Source of the DNA: Collinsella sp.
Lineage (GTDB): Bacteria; Actinomycetota; Coriobacteriia; Coriobacteriales; Coriobacteriaceae
Reading direction: 5' to 3'
NCBI GenBank assembly: GCA_019414445.1
Contig: DXMA01000023.1
Location: 1-34,570, forward strand
Length of the DNA stretch: 34,570 nt
Shown here piece after piece: positions 8,933-16,534 of this stretch. The first letter of the stretch is position 1. Each line of letters begins with the position of its first letter. The notes beneath the pieces are model-generated. The model was not told where the DNA came from. It did no database searches and saw only the letters and a program-made list of their open reading frames with translations. Made by a program: the position numbers and the translations under genes.

Positions 8933-9370
8933 CTACTTGCGAGAATTGCTCAGCTTATTGATCAGCGCCTCGAGACGCTCGCCGTCCTCGGCCGTCTGGG
9001 CAATAACCAAAATCGTATCGTTGCCGGCAAGCGAGCCAAGCACATCGGGCAGCTCTGCCGCATCAACGGCGGCGGCGATGCCGGAAGCCGTGCCAGGCTG
9101 AGCCTTAATCATAACCAGATTATCGGTGCGCAGAACGCCCGTTACGAGCTCGGAAACCATACGCTGCAGATGCAGGTCCTCTGCCAGAACATAGATGCCC
9201 TCAGGGAGCTTACGCAGCCCCATATCGGCAATATCGCGAGAGACAGTCGCCTGCGTGCAATCAAAGCCCATAGCGCGGAGCTCATCGACCAGCACGCGCT
9301 GCGTGCGGACGTCCTTATTGCGCACAATATCTCTAATGGCATCCTGGCGCCCATTGCGTTTTTTAGCCAT
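8933..9370 (-). CDS. argR: Arginine repressor ArgR
   Basis: Arginine-responsive DNA-binding regulator of arginine metabolism, expected to work as a hexamer; 145 residues. The N-terminal winged helix has TQATVSRDI (39-47), the family's recognition-helix signature. The C-terminal arginine-binding and oligomerisation domain has GTASGIAAAVD (93-103) and GNDT (117-120). The ATG at 9370 is chosen: GAGAGGG lies just upstream, and the frame extension of 11 codons is not family-like. Upstream DNA is AT-rich, with a weak dyad AATAG-N7-CTATT (9418-9434) that could be an ARG-box-like self-regulation site; this is a guess. No arginine biosynthesis genes lie nearby. Confidence 0.95.
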   Translation of the reverse strand: MAKKRNGRQDAIRDIVRNKDVRTQRVLVDELRAMGFDCTQATVSRDIADMGLRKLPEGIYVLAEDLHLQRMVSELVTGVLRTDNLVMIKAQPGTASGIAAAVDAAELPDVLGSLAGNDTILVIAQTAEDGERLEALINKLSNSRK

Positions 9371-9463
9371 ACAAACCCTCTCTCCAAAAGATAGCGGAGA
9401 CAATCAATTAGTGATTGAATAGTTTAACGCTATTTGAAGGCTTTTGTGTATAAGAACGCATTT

Positions 9464-9491
9464 CGAAACAATTCTATGCAAATTTGTTTCG
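9464..9491. repeat. Inverted repeat in the argR upstream AT-rich region
   Basis: The arms cgaaacaa and ttgtttcg are separated by 12 bp. It lies between the stop of the glycosyltransferase gene and argR. It could be a weak 3' structure of the upstream gene or an operator. No T-run follows. Confidence 0.4.
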
Positions 9492-9502
9492 AGATGAGCC
9501 GT

Positions 9503-10543
9503 TTAGGCGGTTTTTATGCCCGTCCGGTTAAGAAAAGCTGCCAGATGCGTACACATCACGCAGCGCGCGGGCTTGGCGCTGGCGATCGGCCCAAACAACA
9601 GACCGAGCCCCCGATGGTTATCCTTGAGCGCGGCGACCATCTGACGGGTTCGAGGCGCCTCGAGCATATCACGCATGCGGGCGGAACGCTCGATTGACGA
9701 CACTCCATGCGGGCTAAGACACAAATTCTCGATGCAGGCGACCAGTCCGGCAAAGTAGAACTTTTGGCTTGCCAGCTTGAGCCGACCACCGCTATCTGCT
9801 TCCGAGAGTGAGTCCGCAAGCTCGTCGAGCGCTCGAATGTCATCGGATATCCTGGCATACATGGTGGGATCAAAGGCATCTGTAAGCTTAGGTGCCGCGA
9901 CGTGGAAACAAGCGTCGCCGCAGCCGGAGACGCACTGCGCCCGCGAGAGCGCGCACGCCATAAACCCAACTGTGCGAAACACCTTGTCGCACAAAAGGCA
10001 TGCCTCAAACAGCGAGCGGCTGTACATCACGCCAGAGGTCTGAGCGACTAGGCCGCCTAAAATCAACTGGGACAGCCCGGTCACCATCGAAGACTTGTCT
10101 TCAATGACAATAGGGGCAACATCCAAGACGCGCGAATGGCGCTCTCGATGTGCATCATAGCGGTCGAGCGACACCGTGGGGAACACTATGTCTGCCGCAG
10201 TATCGCACGCGATATCGACCATCTTGGAAAGGGACTGCGGAGCAAGCCACTCATCGGCGTTCATAGCGATGATTTGAGAGCCACGCGAGGCAGCAAAACC
10301 GGCACGAAGACAAGCACCGCGCTTCGCGTCCTCGACGTCAATCAAATCAATATGGATGTCCCTGTCGGCAGCAACTTGAAGCGAATGGCGCACACCGGGC
10401 GCAGCATCGCGGCAGACAACAACAATCTGCAAATCGTAGAGGTCTTGGTTCTGGATACTCTCGAGCGCACGCATCGCATAGCTGGGCGAACCTTCTACCA
10501 CAAGGATCACCGAAAGTCGCGGATGCGAGCCACGTCGAACCAA
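9503..10543 (-). CDS. Glycosyltransferase family 2-like protein
   Basis: A 346-residue protein whose first 110 residues look like a GT-A fold. LSVILVVEGSPSYAMRALES (10-29) matches the GT2 start, in which a nucleotide-sugar-binding strand is followed by S-x-x-x-A-L-x-S. NADEWL (95-100) occupies the DxD position, in a degenerate form with D97. The rest (110-346) has no motif I recognise and is rich in Cys, including CVSGCGDAC. No transmembrane helix is evident. The start appears to be TTG at 10543, with GAGAGG 8 bases upstream; no ATG fits as well. A role in cell-surface polysaccharide is possible, but no such cluster is nearby. Confidence 0.7.
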   Translation of the reverse strand: MVRRGSHPRLSVILVVEGSPSYAMRALESIQNQDLYDLQIVVVCRDAAPGVRHSLQVAADRDIHIDLIDVEDAKRGACLRAGFAASRGSQIIAMNADEWLAPQSLSKMVDIACDTAADIVFPTVSLDRYDAHRERHSRVLDVAPIVIEDKSSMVTGLSQLILGGLVAQTSGVMYSRSLFEACLLCDKVFRTVGFMACALSRAQCVSGCGDACFHVAAPKLTDAFDPTMYARISDDIRALDELADSLSEADSGGRLKLASQKFYFAGLVACIENLCLSPHGVSSIERSARMRDMLEAPRTRQMVAALKDNHRGLGLLFGPIASAKPARCVMCTHLAAFLNRTGIKTA

Positions 10544-10704
10544 GTTATCCGTCCTCTCGACAGCAATGAATCAAACCGTGGTTCATGGTACACCCCGGCA
10601 ATAAAAGCAATGAGACACCGGTTGTATTGCACGCCAAGAACAGATGTTGAACACGCGCAGCCCACAGATGACGGGTGTCGACGCACGACGCGTCGAGCCC
10701 TCCC

Positions 10705-11529
10705 CTAGTCGAGCACGACGAGCTCGGCGGGATCGTAATCCACGCCCATAAACGTAAGGCCGCAGGCAGGAGCCGTGGGGCCCGCAGCGGTACGGTCGCA
10801 AGCATCGATGACCTCACGCATCCACTCGGGTTCACGGCGATGCATGCCAATCTCGACAAGCGTGCCCACGATCGTACGGACCATCGAATGCAGGAACGCA
10901 TTGCCCTCGATGGTAAACGTCAGGATGTCCTCGCCAAACGCAATCTCATGGCCAAACTCGGCACGCATCACGCAGCGATGCGTGGGCTTGCCAACGGCCG
11001 AGGCAACCTTGCAAAAGCTTTTAAAGTCCTGTTCGCCCAGCAGCGCGGGGCAGGCAGCAGACATAGCCTCAACATCCAAGGGATAGCGATGCCACCACAC
11101 GGCACCGCGGGACAGCACGGGGCGCGCATCTCGATCGGCAATACGGTACGTATACGTACGGGAACGCGCGTCAAAACGTGCAGAAAAGCCTTTACGGGCC
11201 CTGTAGACCTCGTTTATGGCGATATCTTTGGGCAGCAGGGCATCCATGGCCCTCAGCCACCTACGGCGCGTCAGGACAAGCTCAGCGTCCGTTACGGGCA
11301 CGCTGATGTACTGCGCCACCGCATGCACGCCGGCATCGGTGCGCCCTGCGCACGTCAGGTCGATCGGACGGCGCAGGAGCGTCTCGATAGCGCGGCGCAG
11401 CTCGCCCGCAACCGTCGTCTGGCCAGGCTGCTCGGCAAAGCCGCTATAGGACGAGCCATCGTAGACCACGCGGAAAACGAGCGTGGCGTCGAGCTCTGGA
11501 ATCGAATTGAAATCAGACGGCGCGGTCAT
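10705..11529 (-). CDS. truA: tRNA pseudouridine(38-40) synthase TruA
   Basis: Converts uridines 38, 39 and 40 of the tRNA anticodon arm to pseudouridine. The 274-residue protein has the TruA catalytic motif CAGRTDAGVHA with the nucleophilic aspartate at about 65, then KGFSARFDARSRTYTYRI and NAFLHSMVRTIVGTL, both family hallmarks. The ATG at 11529 has GGGAG upstream; a TTG five codons earlier has no ribosome binding site. truA follows rplQ across the operon terminator at 11564-11595. This is a common order in Gram-positives, so some read-through expression is likely. Confidence 0.97.
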   Translation of the reverse strand: MTAPSDFNSIPELDATLVFRVVYDGSSYSGFAEQPGQTTVAGELRRAIETLLRRPIDLTCAGRTDAGVHAVAQYISVPVTDAELVLTRRRWLRAMDALLPKDIAINEVYRARKGFSARFDARSRTYTYRIADRDARPVLSRGAVWWHRYPLDVEAMSAACPALLGEQDFKSFCKVASAVGKPTHRCVMRAEFGHEIAFGEDILTFTIEGNAFLHSMVRTIVGTLVEIGMHRREPEWMREVIDACDRTAAGPTAPACGLTFMGVDYDPAELVVLD

Positions 11530-11563
11530 GGGCGCTCCCAACAAACAGGCAATGGCATTTCGA

Positions 11564-11595
11564 CAAAAAAAGAGGGGTACGCGAACGTACCCCTC
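11564..11595 (-). terminator. Intrinsic terminator of the ribosomal operon
   Basis: A perfect 10-bp stem gaggggtacg/cgtacccctc with a 4-nt loop. On the minus strand it is followed by seven to eight T (complement of A-run 11564-11571), 26 bases after the rplQ stop. Confidence 0.88.
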
Positions 11596-11621
11596 GAATA
11601 TAGCCTATGCAGACGGATTGT

Positions 11622-12089
11622 CTACTCAGCGGTCTCCTCAGCAGGAGCCTCCTCGGCAGCCTCGACCTTCTTGGGAGCAGCGGCCTTCTTGGGGGCCGGA
11701 GCAGCCTTCTTGGCCTTAGGCGTGCAAGGCTCGGTGACGAGCTCCATGATAACGATGGGAGCATTGTCGCCCTTACGGTTACCGAGCTTCATGATGCGGG
11801 TGTAACCGCCGTTGCGGTCCTGCCACATACCCTGGGCAGCCTTGTCGAAGATCTCGGCAACGAGCTGCTTATCGCCGAGCTTGGCGATAGCCAGACGACG
11901 AGAGTGCAGGTCGCCCTTCTTGGCCCAAGTGATGATCGGATCGACGACCGAACGCAGCGCCTTAGCGCGGGTCTCGGTGGTCTTGATGCGGTCGTTCTCG
12001 AAGAGGGCCTTAGCAAGGCTCTTCTTCATGGCCTTGGTGTGGCTCGCATCGGTGCCGAGCTTCAGGCCCTTCTTAACGTTGTGACGCAT
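11622..12089 (-). CDS. rplQ: 50S ribosomal protein L17
   Basis: Large-subunit protein near the exit tunnel. The N-terminal 115 residues are typical (MRHNVKKGLKLG, LFENDRIKTTETRAKALR, GGYTRIMKLGNRKGDNAP). A 35-40 residue tail of Ala, Lys, Pro and Glu (PKAKKAAPAPKKAAAPKK, then acidic) extends it to 155 residues. Such tails are common in actinobacterial L17. Last gene of the operon, 30 bases after rpoA, with GAGGAG before the ATG. Confidence 0.98.
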   Translation of the reverse strand: MRHNVKKGLKLGTDASHTKAMKKSLAKALFENDRIKTTETRAKALRSVVDPIITWAKKGDLHSRRLAIAKLGDKQLVAEIFDKAAQGMWQDRNGGYTRIMKLGNRKGDNAPIVIMELVTEPCTPKAKKAAPAPKKAAAPKKVEAAEEAPAEETAE

Positions 12090-12119
12090 GGTCTAGTTTC
12101 TCCTCAAATATGCGAAGCA

Positions 12120-13061
12120 TTAAGCCTTCAGGCTCAGGCCCATGGACTCAAGCTTGTCCTTCACTTCCTCGATCGACTTAACACCGAAGTTACGGATGTT
12201 GAGCAGATCGTTCTCCGAGAACTCAACGAGCTGACGGACCGAGTGAATGCTGGCGCGCTTAAGGCAGTTGTAGGAACGGACGGAAAGGTCCAGATCCTCG
12301 ATCTGCTTGTCCAGCTCGGCGTTGTCGTTGGTGACCTCGGGAGCGAAGATCGAAGCCTCCTCCTCGACCTCGGGGGTCTCGGCAAGGTTCATAAAGGCGG
12401 CCATATGCTGGTTGATGATATTGGCAGCCTGGACCACGGCGTCGCGCGGGGCGATGGAGCCGTTGGTCTCGATCTCGAGGACAAGGCGGTCGTAGTCGGT
12501 GTGCTGACCGACACGGCAAGCCTCAACGAGCTTGGCGCAACGGGAAACCGGCGAGTACAGCGAGTCGACGTGGATCACACCGATGGGATCGTTGTCGCGC
12601 TTGTTGGCCTCGCCAGAAACATAGCCGCGGCCATAGCCGATGCGCATGCTCATGGTGAGATGGCCACCCTCGGTGAGCGTAGCGATGTGCTGCTCGGGGT
12701 TGACCAGCTCAAACTCGGACGGAATAAAGAAGTCCGCACCGGTGACCTCGCAGGGGCCGTCAACCGAAATGGTGGCGGTCGCCTCGTCGGTCGTGCCGAG
12801 AGCCCTGAAGACAAGACCCTTGACATTCAGGACGATGTCGGTGACATCCTCGACCATGTTAGGGATGGTCATGAACTCGTGCTGCGCACCATCGATCTGA
12901 ATAGCCTCGACGGCGGCACCCTCGAGCGAGGACAGAAGAACGCGACGAAGGGAGTTACCCAGAGTATCGCCGTAGCCACGCTCGAGCGGCTCGACGGAGA
13001 CACGAGCAGACGTCTCGTTGATCTCTTCGACCTGAACCTGAGGCCTAATGAATTCTGACAT
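12120..13061 (-). CDS. rpoA: RNA polymerase alpha subunit
   Basis: Alpha subunit, 313 residues, the platform for RNA polymerase assembly. The N-terminal dimerisation domain (1 to about 230) has LERGYGDTLGNSLRRVLLSSLEGAAV. The C-terminal domain (about 245-310) has LDLSVRSYNCLKRASIHSV, ELVEFSENDLLNIRNFG and KSIEEVKDKLESMGLSL, which contact UP elements and activators. An acidic linker separates the two. GGAGG precedes the ATG. Placed between rpsD and rplQ as in most bacteria. Confidence 0.99.
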   Translation of the reverse strand: MSEFIRPQVQVEEINETSARVSVEPLERGYGDTLGNSLRRVLLSSLEGAAVEAIQIDGAQHEFMTIPNMVEDVTDIVLNVKGLVFRALGTTDEATATISVDGPCEVTGADFFIPSEFELVNPEQHIATLTEGGHLTMSMRIGYGRGYVSGEANKRDNDPIGVIHVDSLYSPVSRCAKLVEACRVGQHTDYDRLVLEIETNGSIAPRDAVVQAANIINQHMAAFMNLAETPEVEEEASIFAPEVTNDNAELDKQIEDLDLSVRSYNCLKRASIHSVRQLVEFSENDLLNIRNFGVKSIEEVKDKLESMGLSLKA

Positions 13062-13093
13062 GTATTACCTCCAGCCTCAGCAGCCCGGATGGA

Positions 13094-13690
13094 CTACTTA
13101 GAGTAGAGCTCGACGATGAGCTGCTCGTTGATATCACCGCTGATCTGCTCACGCGTCGGCAGAGCGAGCACGTTACCAGACAGCTTCTCGATATCGACCT
13201 CGAGCCAGCCAGGGACCTCAAAGCGCTCGGAGGAAATCAGGGCCTCCTTGATGGGGAGGAGGTCACGGAACTTCTCGCCGACAGCGACGACGTCGCCGGC
13301 CTTGACGCGGTAGGACGGGATGTCCACGCGCTTGCCGTTCACGGTGAAGTGACCGTGACGGACGGACTGACGAGCCTCTTTGCGGGTGCGGGCGAAGCCA
13401 AGACGGAAGACGACGTTGTCGAGGCGAGACTCAAGGATGATCATGAGGTTCTCACCGGTGACGCCGTTCATCTTGCGGGCCTTGTTGAAGTAGCCGTGGA
13501 ACTGCTTCTCCAGAACGCCATAGATGAACTTGACCTTCTGCTTCTCGCGCAGCTGCATGCCGTACTCAGATTCCTTGCGACGGCGCTTGGGCTGACGGAT
13601 AGATTCCTTCTTGCTGCTGTAACCGAGCTCAGCGGGATCGATCCCGAGCTGACGGCAGCGCTTAAGAACAGGAGTCCTGTCAATTGCCAT
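13094..13690 (-). CDS. rpsD: 30S ribosomal protein S4
   Basis: Primary 16S rRNA-binding protein, 198 residues. The S4 RNA-binding domain begins near 88 (SRLDNVVFRLGFARTRKEARQSVRHGHFTVNGKRVDIPSY). The N-terminus has a single cysteine (C12) instead of the four-cysteine zinc site found in many S4 proteins, so this is a zinc-free type. AAAGGA precedes the ATG. It lies 19 bases after rpsK. Confidence 0.98.
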   Translation of the reverse strand: MAIDRTPVLKRCRQLGIDPAELGYSSKKESIRQPKRRRKESEYGMQLREKQKVKFIYGVLEKQFHGYFNKARKMNGVTGENLMIILESRLDNVVFRLGFARTRKEARQSVRHGHFTVNGKRVDIPSYRVKAGDVVAVGEKFRDLLPIKEALISSERFEVPGWLEVDIEKLSGNVLALPTREQISGDINEQLIVELYSK

Positions 13691-13709
13691 ATTGATACGA
13701 TCCTTTCAG

Positions 13710-14114
13710 TTACACGCGGCGACGCTTCTTGGGGCGGCAGCCGTTGTGCGGAATGGGGGTCTTGTCCTGGATGCTCGAGACCTCGAGGCCAGCAGCCTGG
13801 AGGGAGCGGATGGCGGTCTCACGACCGGAGCCGGGGCCCTTGACGAAGACGGAAACCTTCTTCATACCGTGCTCCATGGCCTGCTTGGCAGCAGCCTCGG
13901 CAGCCATCTGGGCAGCGAACGGCGTGGACTTACGGGAGCCCTTGAAGCCCACCTGGCCAGCCGACTTCCAGGAAATGACGTTGCCCTGGGGATCGGTGAT
14001 CGAAACGATCGTGTTGTTGAACGTAGAACGAATGTGAGCCTGGCCCACGGAAATGTTCTTACGGTCCGCGCGCTTCAGACGGGCAGCGCGAACGTTCTTC
14101 TTAGCAGTAGCCAT
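13710..14114 (-). CDS. rpsK: 30S ribosomal protein S11
   Basis: Small-subunit platform protein, 134 residues. Family signatures are present: GQAHIRSTFNNTIVSITD, GFKGSRKSTPFAAQMAAE, VFVKGPGSGRETAIRSL and the basic tail DKTPIPHNGCRPKKRRRV. AAGGAG lies 9 bases before the ATG. Located between rpsM and rpsD. Confidence 0.99.
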   Translation of the reverse strand: MATAKKNVRAARLKRADRKNISVGQAHIRSTFNNTIVSITDPQGNVISWKSAGQVGFKGSRKSTPFAAQMAAEAAAKQAMEHGMKKVSVFVKGPGSGRETAIRSLQAAGLEVSSIQDKTPIPHNGCRPKKRRRV

Positions 14115-14128
14115 CTATCTAGCGCTCC

Positions 14129-14503
14129 TTATTTCTTCTTCTTAGCACCGATCTGACGCTTCGGGCCCTTGCGGGTACGAGCGTTAGTGTGGGTGCGCTG
14201 GCCGCGGACCGGGAGGCCCTTGCGGTGACGAAGGCCGCGGTTGCAGCCGATGTCCATAAGGCGCTTGACGTTCTGGTTGCGCTCACGGCGGAGGTCGCCC
14301 TCAACCATGATCTGGTTCTTATCGATATAATCGCGGATGGCGTTAACCTCATCCTCGGTGAGGTCCTTAACGCGCGTATCCACGTTAACGTTGCACTCGA
14401 CGCAAATCTTCGTCGCAGTGGTGCGGCCGATGCCGTAAATGTAGGTCAGACCGATCTCAACGCGCTTCTCACGCGGGAGGTCGACACCATTAATACGGGC
14501 CAA
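14129..14503 (-). CDS. rpsM: 30S ribosomal protein S13
   Basis: Small-subunit head protein that contacts the large subunit and tRNA; 124 residues. MARINGVDLPREKRVEIGLTYIYGIG is cut here to its signature: GVDLPREKRVEI, then TYIYGIGRTTA, RGLRHRKGLPVRGQRTHTNA and a basic tail. The start codon is TTG at 14503, 14 bases after the rpmJ stop with GAGGAG at good spacing. No ATG or GTG can serve, and the protein aligns from residue 1. TTG is unusual for so highly expressed a gene. Confidence 0.98.
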   Translation of the reverse strand: MARINGVDLPREKRVEIGLTYIYGIGRTTATKICVECNVNVDTRVKDLTEDEVNAIRDYIDKNQIMVEGDLRRERNQNVKRLMDIGCNRGLRHRKGLPVRGQRTHTNARTRKGPKRQIGAKKKK

Positions 14504-14517
14504 CGTAGTCTCCTCTC

Positions 14518-14631
14518 TTAACCCTGACGCTGCTTATGACGGGGGTTCTCGCAAATGACGAGGACCTTGCCATGGCGCCTAATGATTTTGCACTTATCGC
14601 ACATCTTCTTGACCGAAGGACGTACCTTCAT
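14518..14631 (-). CDS. rpmJ: 50S ribosomal protein L36
   Basis: A 37-residue protein read directly from the sequence: MKVRPSVKKMCDKCKIIRR, followed by HGKVLVICENPRHKQRQG. It has the zinc-binding CxxC-C-H pattern (C11, C14, C27, H32) of the zinc-containing L36. AAGGAAG precedes the ATG. Sits between infA and rpsM as in the canonical alpha operon. Confidence 0.97.
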   Translation of the reverse strand: MKVRPSVKKMCDKCKIIRRHGKVLVICENPRHKQRQG

Positions 14632-14723
14632 CGTTCTTCCTTTCGGTAGCGCTCAAACTACTTCCCTACTATCTACTCGCCCAGCCGCAGGCGTTTAAAA
14701 CTATGGCTGGTCTTCACACACAA

Positions 14724-14757
14724 TCCGACCGTAGGTTGAGCTAAGCCTGCAGTCGGA
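14724..14757 (-). other. Hairpin between infA and rpmJ
   Basis: The arms tccgaccgtagg and cctgcagtcgga pair over 12 positions, with one mismatch and one G-T pair, around a 10-nt loop. It lies in the 150-bp spacer after infA. There is no T-run, so it may be an RNA processing or pausing site, or a weak partial terminator, rather than a full stop. Confidence 0.5.
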
Positions 14758-14781
14758 AATGGAGTGCGTGTATGCGTGCCG

Positions 14782-15000
14782 CTATTTGTAGCGATAGGTG
14801 ATGCGGCCGCGGGTCAGGTCGTACGGGGAAAGCTCCACGACAACCCTGTCACCGGGGAGAATACGGATGTAATTCATTCGGATCTTGCCAGAAATGTTGC
14901 ACAGAACCGAATGACCGTTCTCGAGCTCGACCTTAAACATGGCATTGGGCAGCGGTTCCTTTACCGTACCCTCGAGCTCAATTGCGTCTTCCTTCTTCAC
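14782..15000 (-). CDS. infA: Translation initiation factor IF-1
   Basis: A 72-residue OB-fold factor that binds the 30S A site during initiation. ELEGTVKEPLPNAMFKVEL, NGHSVLCNISGKIRMNYIRI and LPGDRVVVELSPYDLTRGRI are diagnostic. The GTG at 15000 is the preferred start: it gives exactly 72 residues and lines up with E. coli IF-1 from residue 1. An in-frame TTG two codons upstream (15006) cannot be excluded. The upstream AGAAAG is a weak ribosome binding site. A 104-bp spacer separates it from map and holds a candidate promoter. Confidence 0.95.
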   Translation of the reverse strand: MKKEDAIELEGTVKEPLPNAMFKVELENGHSVLCNISGKIRMNYIRILPGDRVVVELSPYDLTRGRITYRYK

Positions 15001-15039
15001 AAGCAATCATCTTTCTCTAGAAAACGACAGCGATTGAGT

Positions 15040-15068
15040 ATTCTACAACACGTATGCACGCATCGTAA
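15040..15068 (-). promoter_or_regulatory. Candidate internal promoter before infA
   Basis: On the minus strand, -35 TTACGA (15068-15063) and -10 TAGAAT (15045-15040) have a 17-bp spacer. The -10 is 5 of 6; the -35 is weak. The position fits an internal promoter for the infA-to-rplQ part of the operon. Confidence 0.35.
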
Positions 15069-15104
15069 TAACTTCGTAATGGCTCCACAACTAAGTGGAA
15101 CTTG

Positions 15105-15893
15105 TTACATTTCTCCGCCTTGGAGCGAACACCAAGCACCTTGGGCATCCGTGGTCAGAATCACCGGACCGTCATTGGTAATGGCGACGGTGTTCTCGTA
15201 GTGCGCGGCGGGCAGGTGGTCGTTGGTCGTAACAATCCAACCGTCGGAACCCGTGCTCACATGGTTGGAACCCATCGTAACCATCGGCTCGATGGCAATG
15301 ACCATGCCGGCCTGGAGGCGAACGCCCCTCCCCTTCTTTCCATAGTTAGGAACGTTGGGGTCCTCGTGCATCACGCGTCCAATGCCATGGCCAACATAAT
15401 CACGAAGCACGCCGTAACCGTGAGACTCGGCGAGGGACTGAACGGCATAACCGACGTCCCCGATATGGTTACCGGGAACAGCCTGCTCGATGGCAGCCTT
15501 AAGGCAATCGCGCGTGACCTCACACAAAGCCTTGGCTTCGGGCGTGGGGGTGCCGACGAAAAACGTCCAAGCGTTATCGCCGACCCAACCGTCGACAACG
15601 GCTCCCGTATCGATGGAGATGATATCGCCATCGCGCAGGATCATGTCGGGGTTGGGAATACCGTGTACCACGGCATCGTTAATCGATGCGCAAATGGTTC
15701 CGGGAAACCCGCCGTAACCCTTAAAGGCTGGGGTGCCACCATGCATGCGGATAATCTGCTCCGCGAGCTGATCGAGCTCAAAAGTCGAAACGCCGGGGCG
15801 CACCATGGCTCCAACGTGGCGGAGCGCCATCTTAGATAGCGCTCCTGCCTTCTTCATCTGCTCGATTTGCGTTGCAGACTTAATCTTGATCAT
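15105..15893 (-). CDS. map: Type I methionyl aminopeptidase
   Basis: Removes the initiator methionine from nascent proteins; 262 residues, cytosolic. The five metal ligands are in place: D95 (SIDTGAVV), D106 (GDNAWT), H169 (VGHGIG), E202 (IEPM) and E233 (HYENT). H77 and H176 are the usual substrate-side histidines. The ATG overlaps the adk stop by 4 bases (ATGA), which implies translational coupling. Gene order secY-adk-map-infA is canonical. Confidence 0.98.
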   Translation of the reverse strand: MIKIKSATQIEQMKKAGALSKMALRHVGAMVRPGVSTFELDQLAEQIIRMHGGTPAFKGYGGFPGTICASINDAVVHGIPNPDMILRDGDIISIDTGAVVDGWVGDNAWTFFVGTPTPEAKALCEVTRDCLKAAIEQAVPGNHIGDVGYAVQSLAESHGYGVLRDYVGHGIGRVMHEDPNVPNYGKKGRGVRLQAGMVIAIEPMVTMGSNHVSTGSDGWIVTTNDHLPAAHYENTVAITNDGPVILTTDAQGAWCSLQGGEM

Positions 15894-16516
15894 AGACCGA
15901 GAGCCTCTTTGACATCCCCGTACACGGTCTCGCGAGCCAGGTCACCGTTGACCGACTTGAGCAGACCCTGGCCACGATAGTAGTCGACGAGCGGGCTCGT
16001 GGACTTCTCGTAGACGTCGAGACGGTTCTTGATGGTCTCGGGCTTGTCGTCGTCGCGCTGATACATCTCACCGCCACACTTGGGGCAGGTAGCATCGGCA
16101 GCGGTGCCGGTGTAACCGCAGGCGCGGCAGGTGCGACGCGAAGACAGACGATCGATAATGACCTCGGGGGCCACATCGACCAGAAGGGCGCAGTCGATCT
16201 CGCGACCCATGGCGGAGAGCTCGGAATCGAGCGTCACGGCCTGGGCGGTGTTGCGCGGGAAGCCGTCGAGGATGAAGCCCTGCTGGGCGTCATCGGCGGC
16301 AAGGCGCTCCTTGACAAGGTCGATCACGAGCTGATCGGGAACGAGCTCGCCAGCGTCCATGTACTTCTTAGCCTGAATACCAAGCTCGGTGCCACCCTTG
16401 ACGGCAGCACGCAGCAGGTCGCCCGTGGAAATGTGAGCGACGCCAAACTCGGCGACGAGCTCCTGTGCGACGGTACCCTTACCGGCACCCGGAGCTCCGA
16501 GCAATACGAGGTTCAT
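15890..16516 (-). CDS. adk: Adenylate kinase
   Basis: Catalyses ATP + AMP to 2 ADP; 208 residues. P-loop GAPGAGKGT (7-15), AMP-binding STGDLLRAA and GFPRN, long LID form. The LID carries four cysteines (C130, C133, C144, C147), CRACG and CPKCG, so it should bind structural zinc as in Gram-positive enzymes. GAGGAGG before the ATG at 16516 decides the start over a TTG two codons upstream. It lies 18 bases after secY and overlaps map by 4 bases. Confidence 0.98.
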   Translation of the reverse strand: MNLVLLGAPGAGKGTVAQELVAEFGVAHISTGDLLRAAVKGGTELGIQAKKYMDAGELVPDQLVIDLVKERLAADDAQQGFILDGFPRNTAQAVTLDSELSAMGREIDCALLVDVAPEVIIDRLSSRRTCRACGYTGTAADATCPKCGGEMYQRDDDKPETIKNRLDVYEKSTSPLVDYYRGQGLLKSVNGDLARETVYGDVKEALGL

Positions 16517-16534
16517 GAGCAATCCTCCTCTAGC

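Noticed and set aside
14996..15010. ATG at the infA 5' end as start codon
   Set aside because: That ATG is out of frame; the in-frame GTG at 15000 gives the exact family length.
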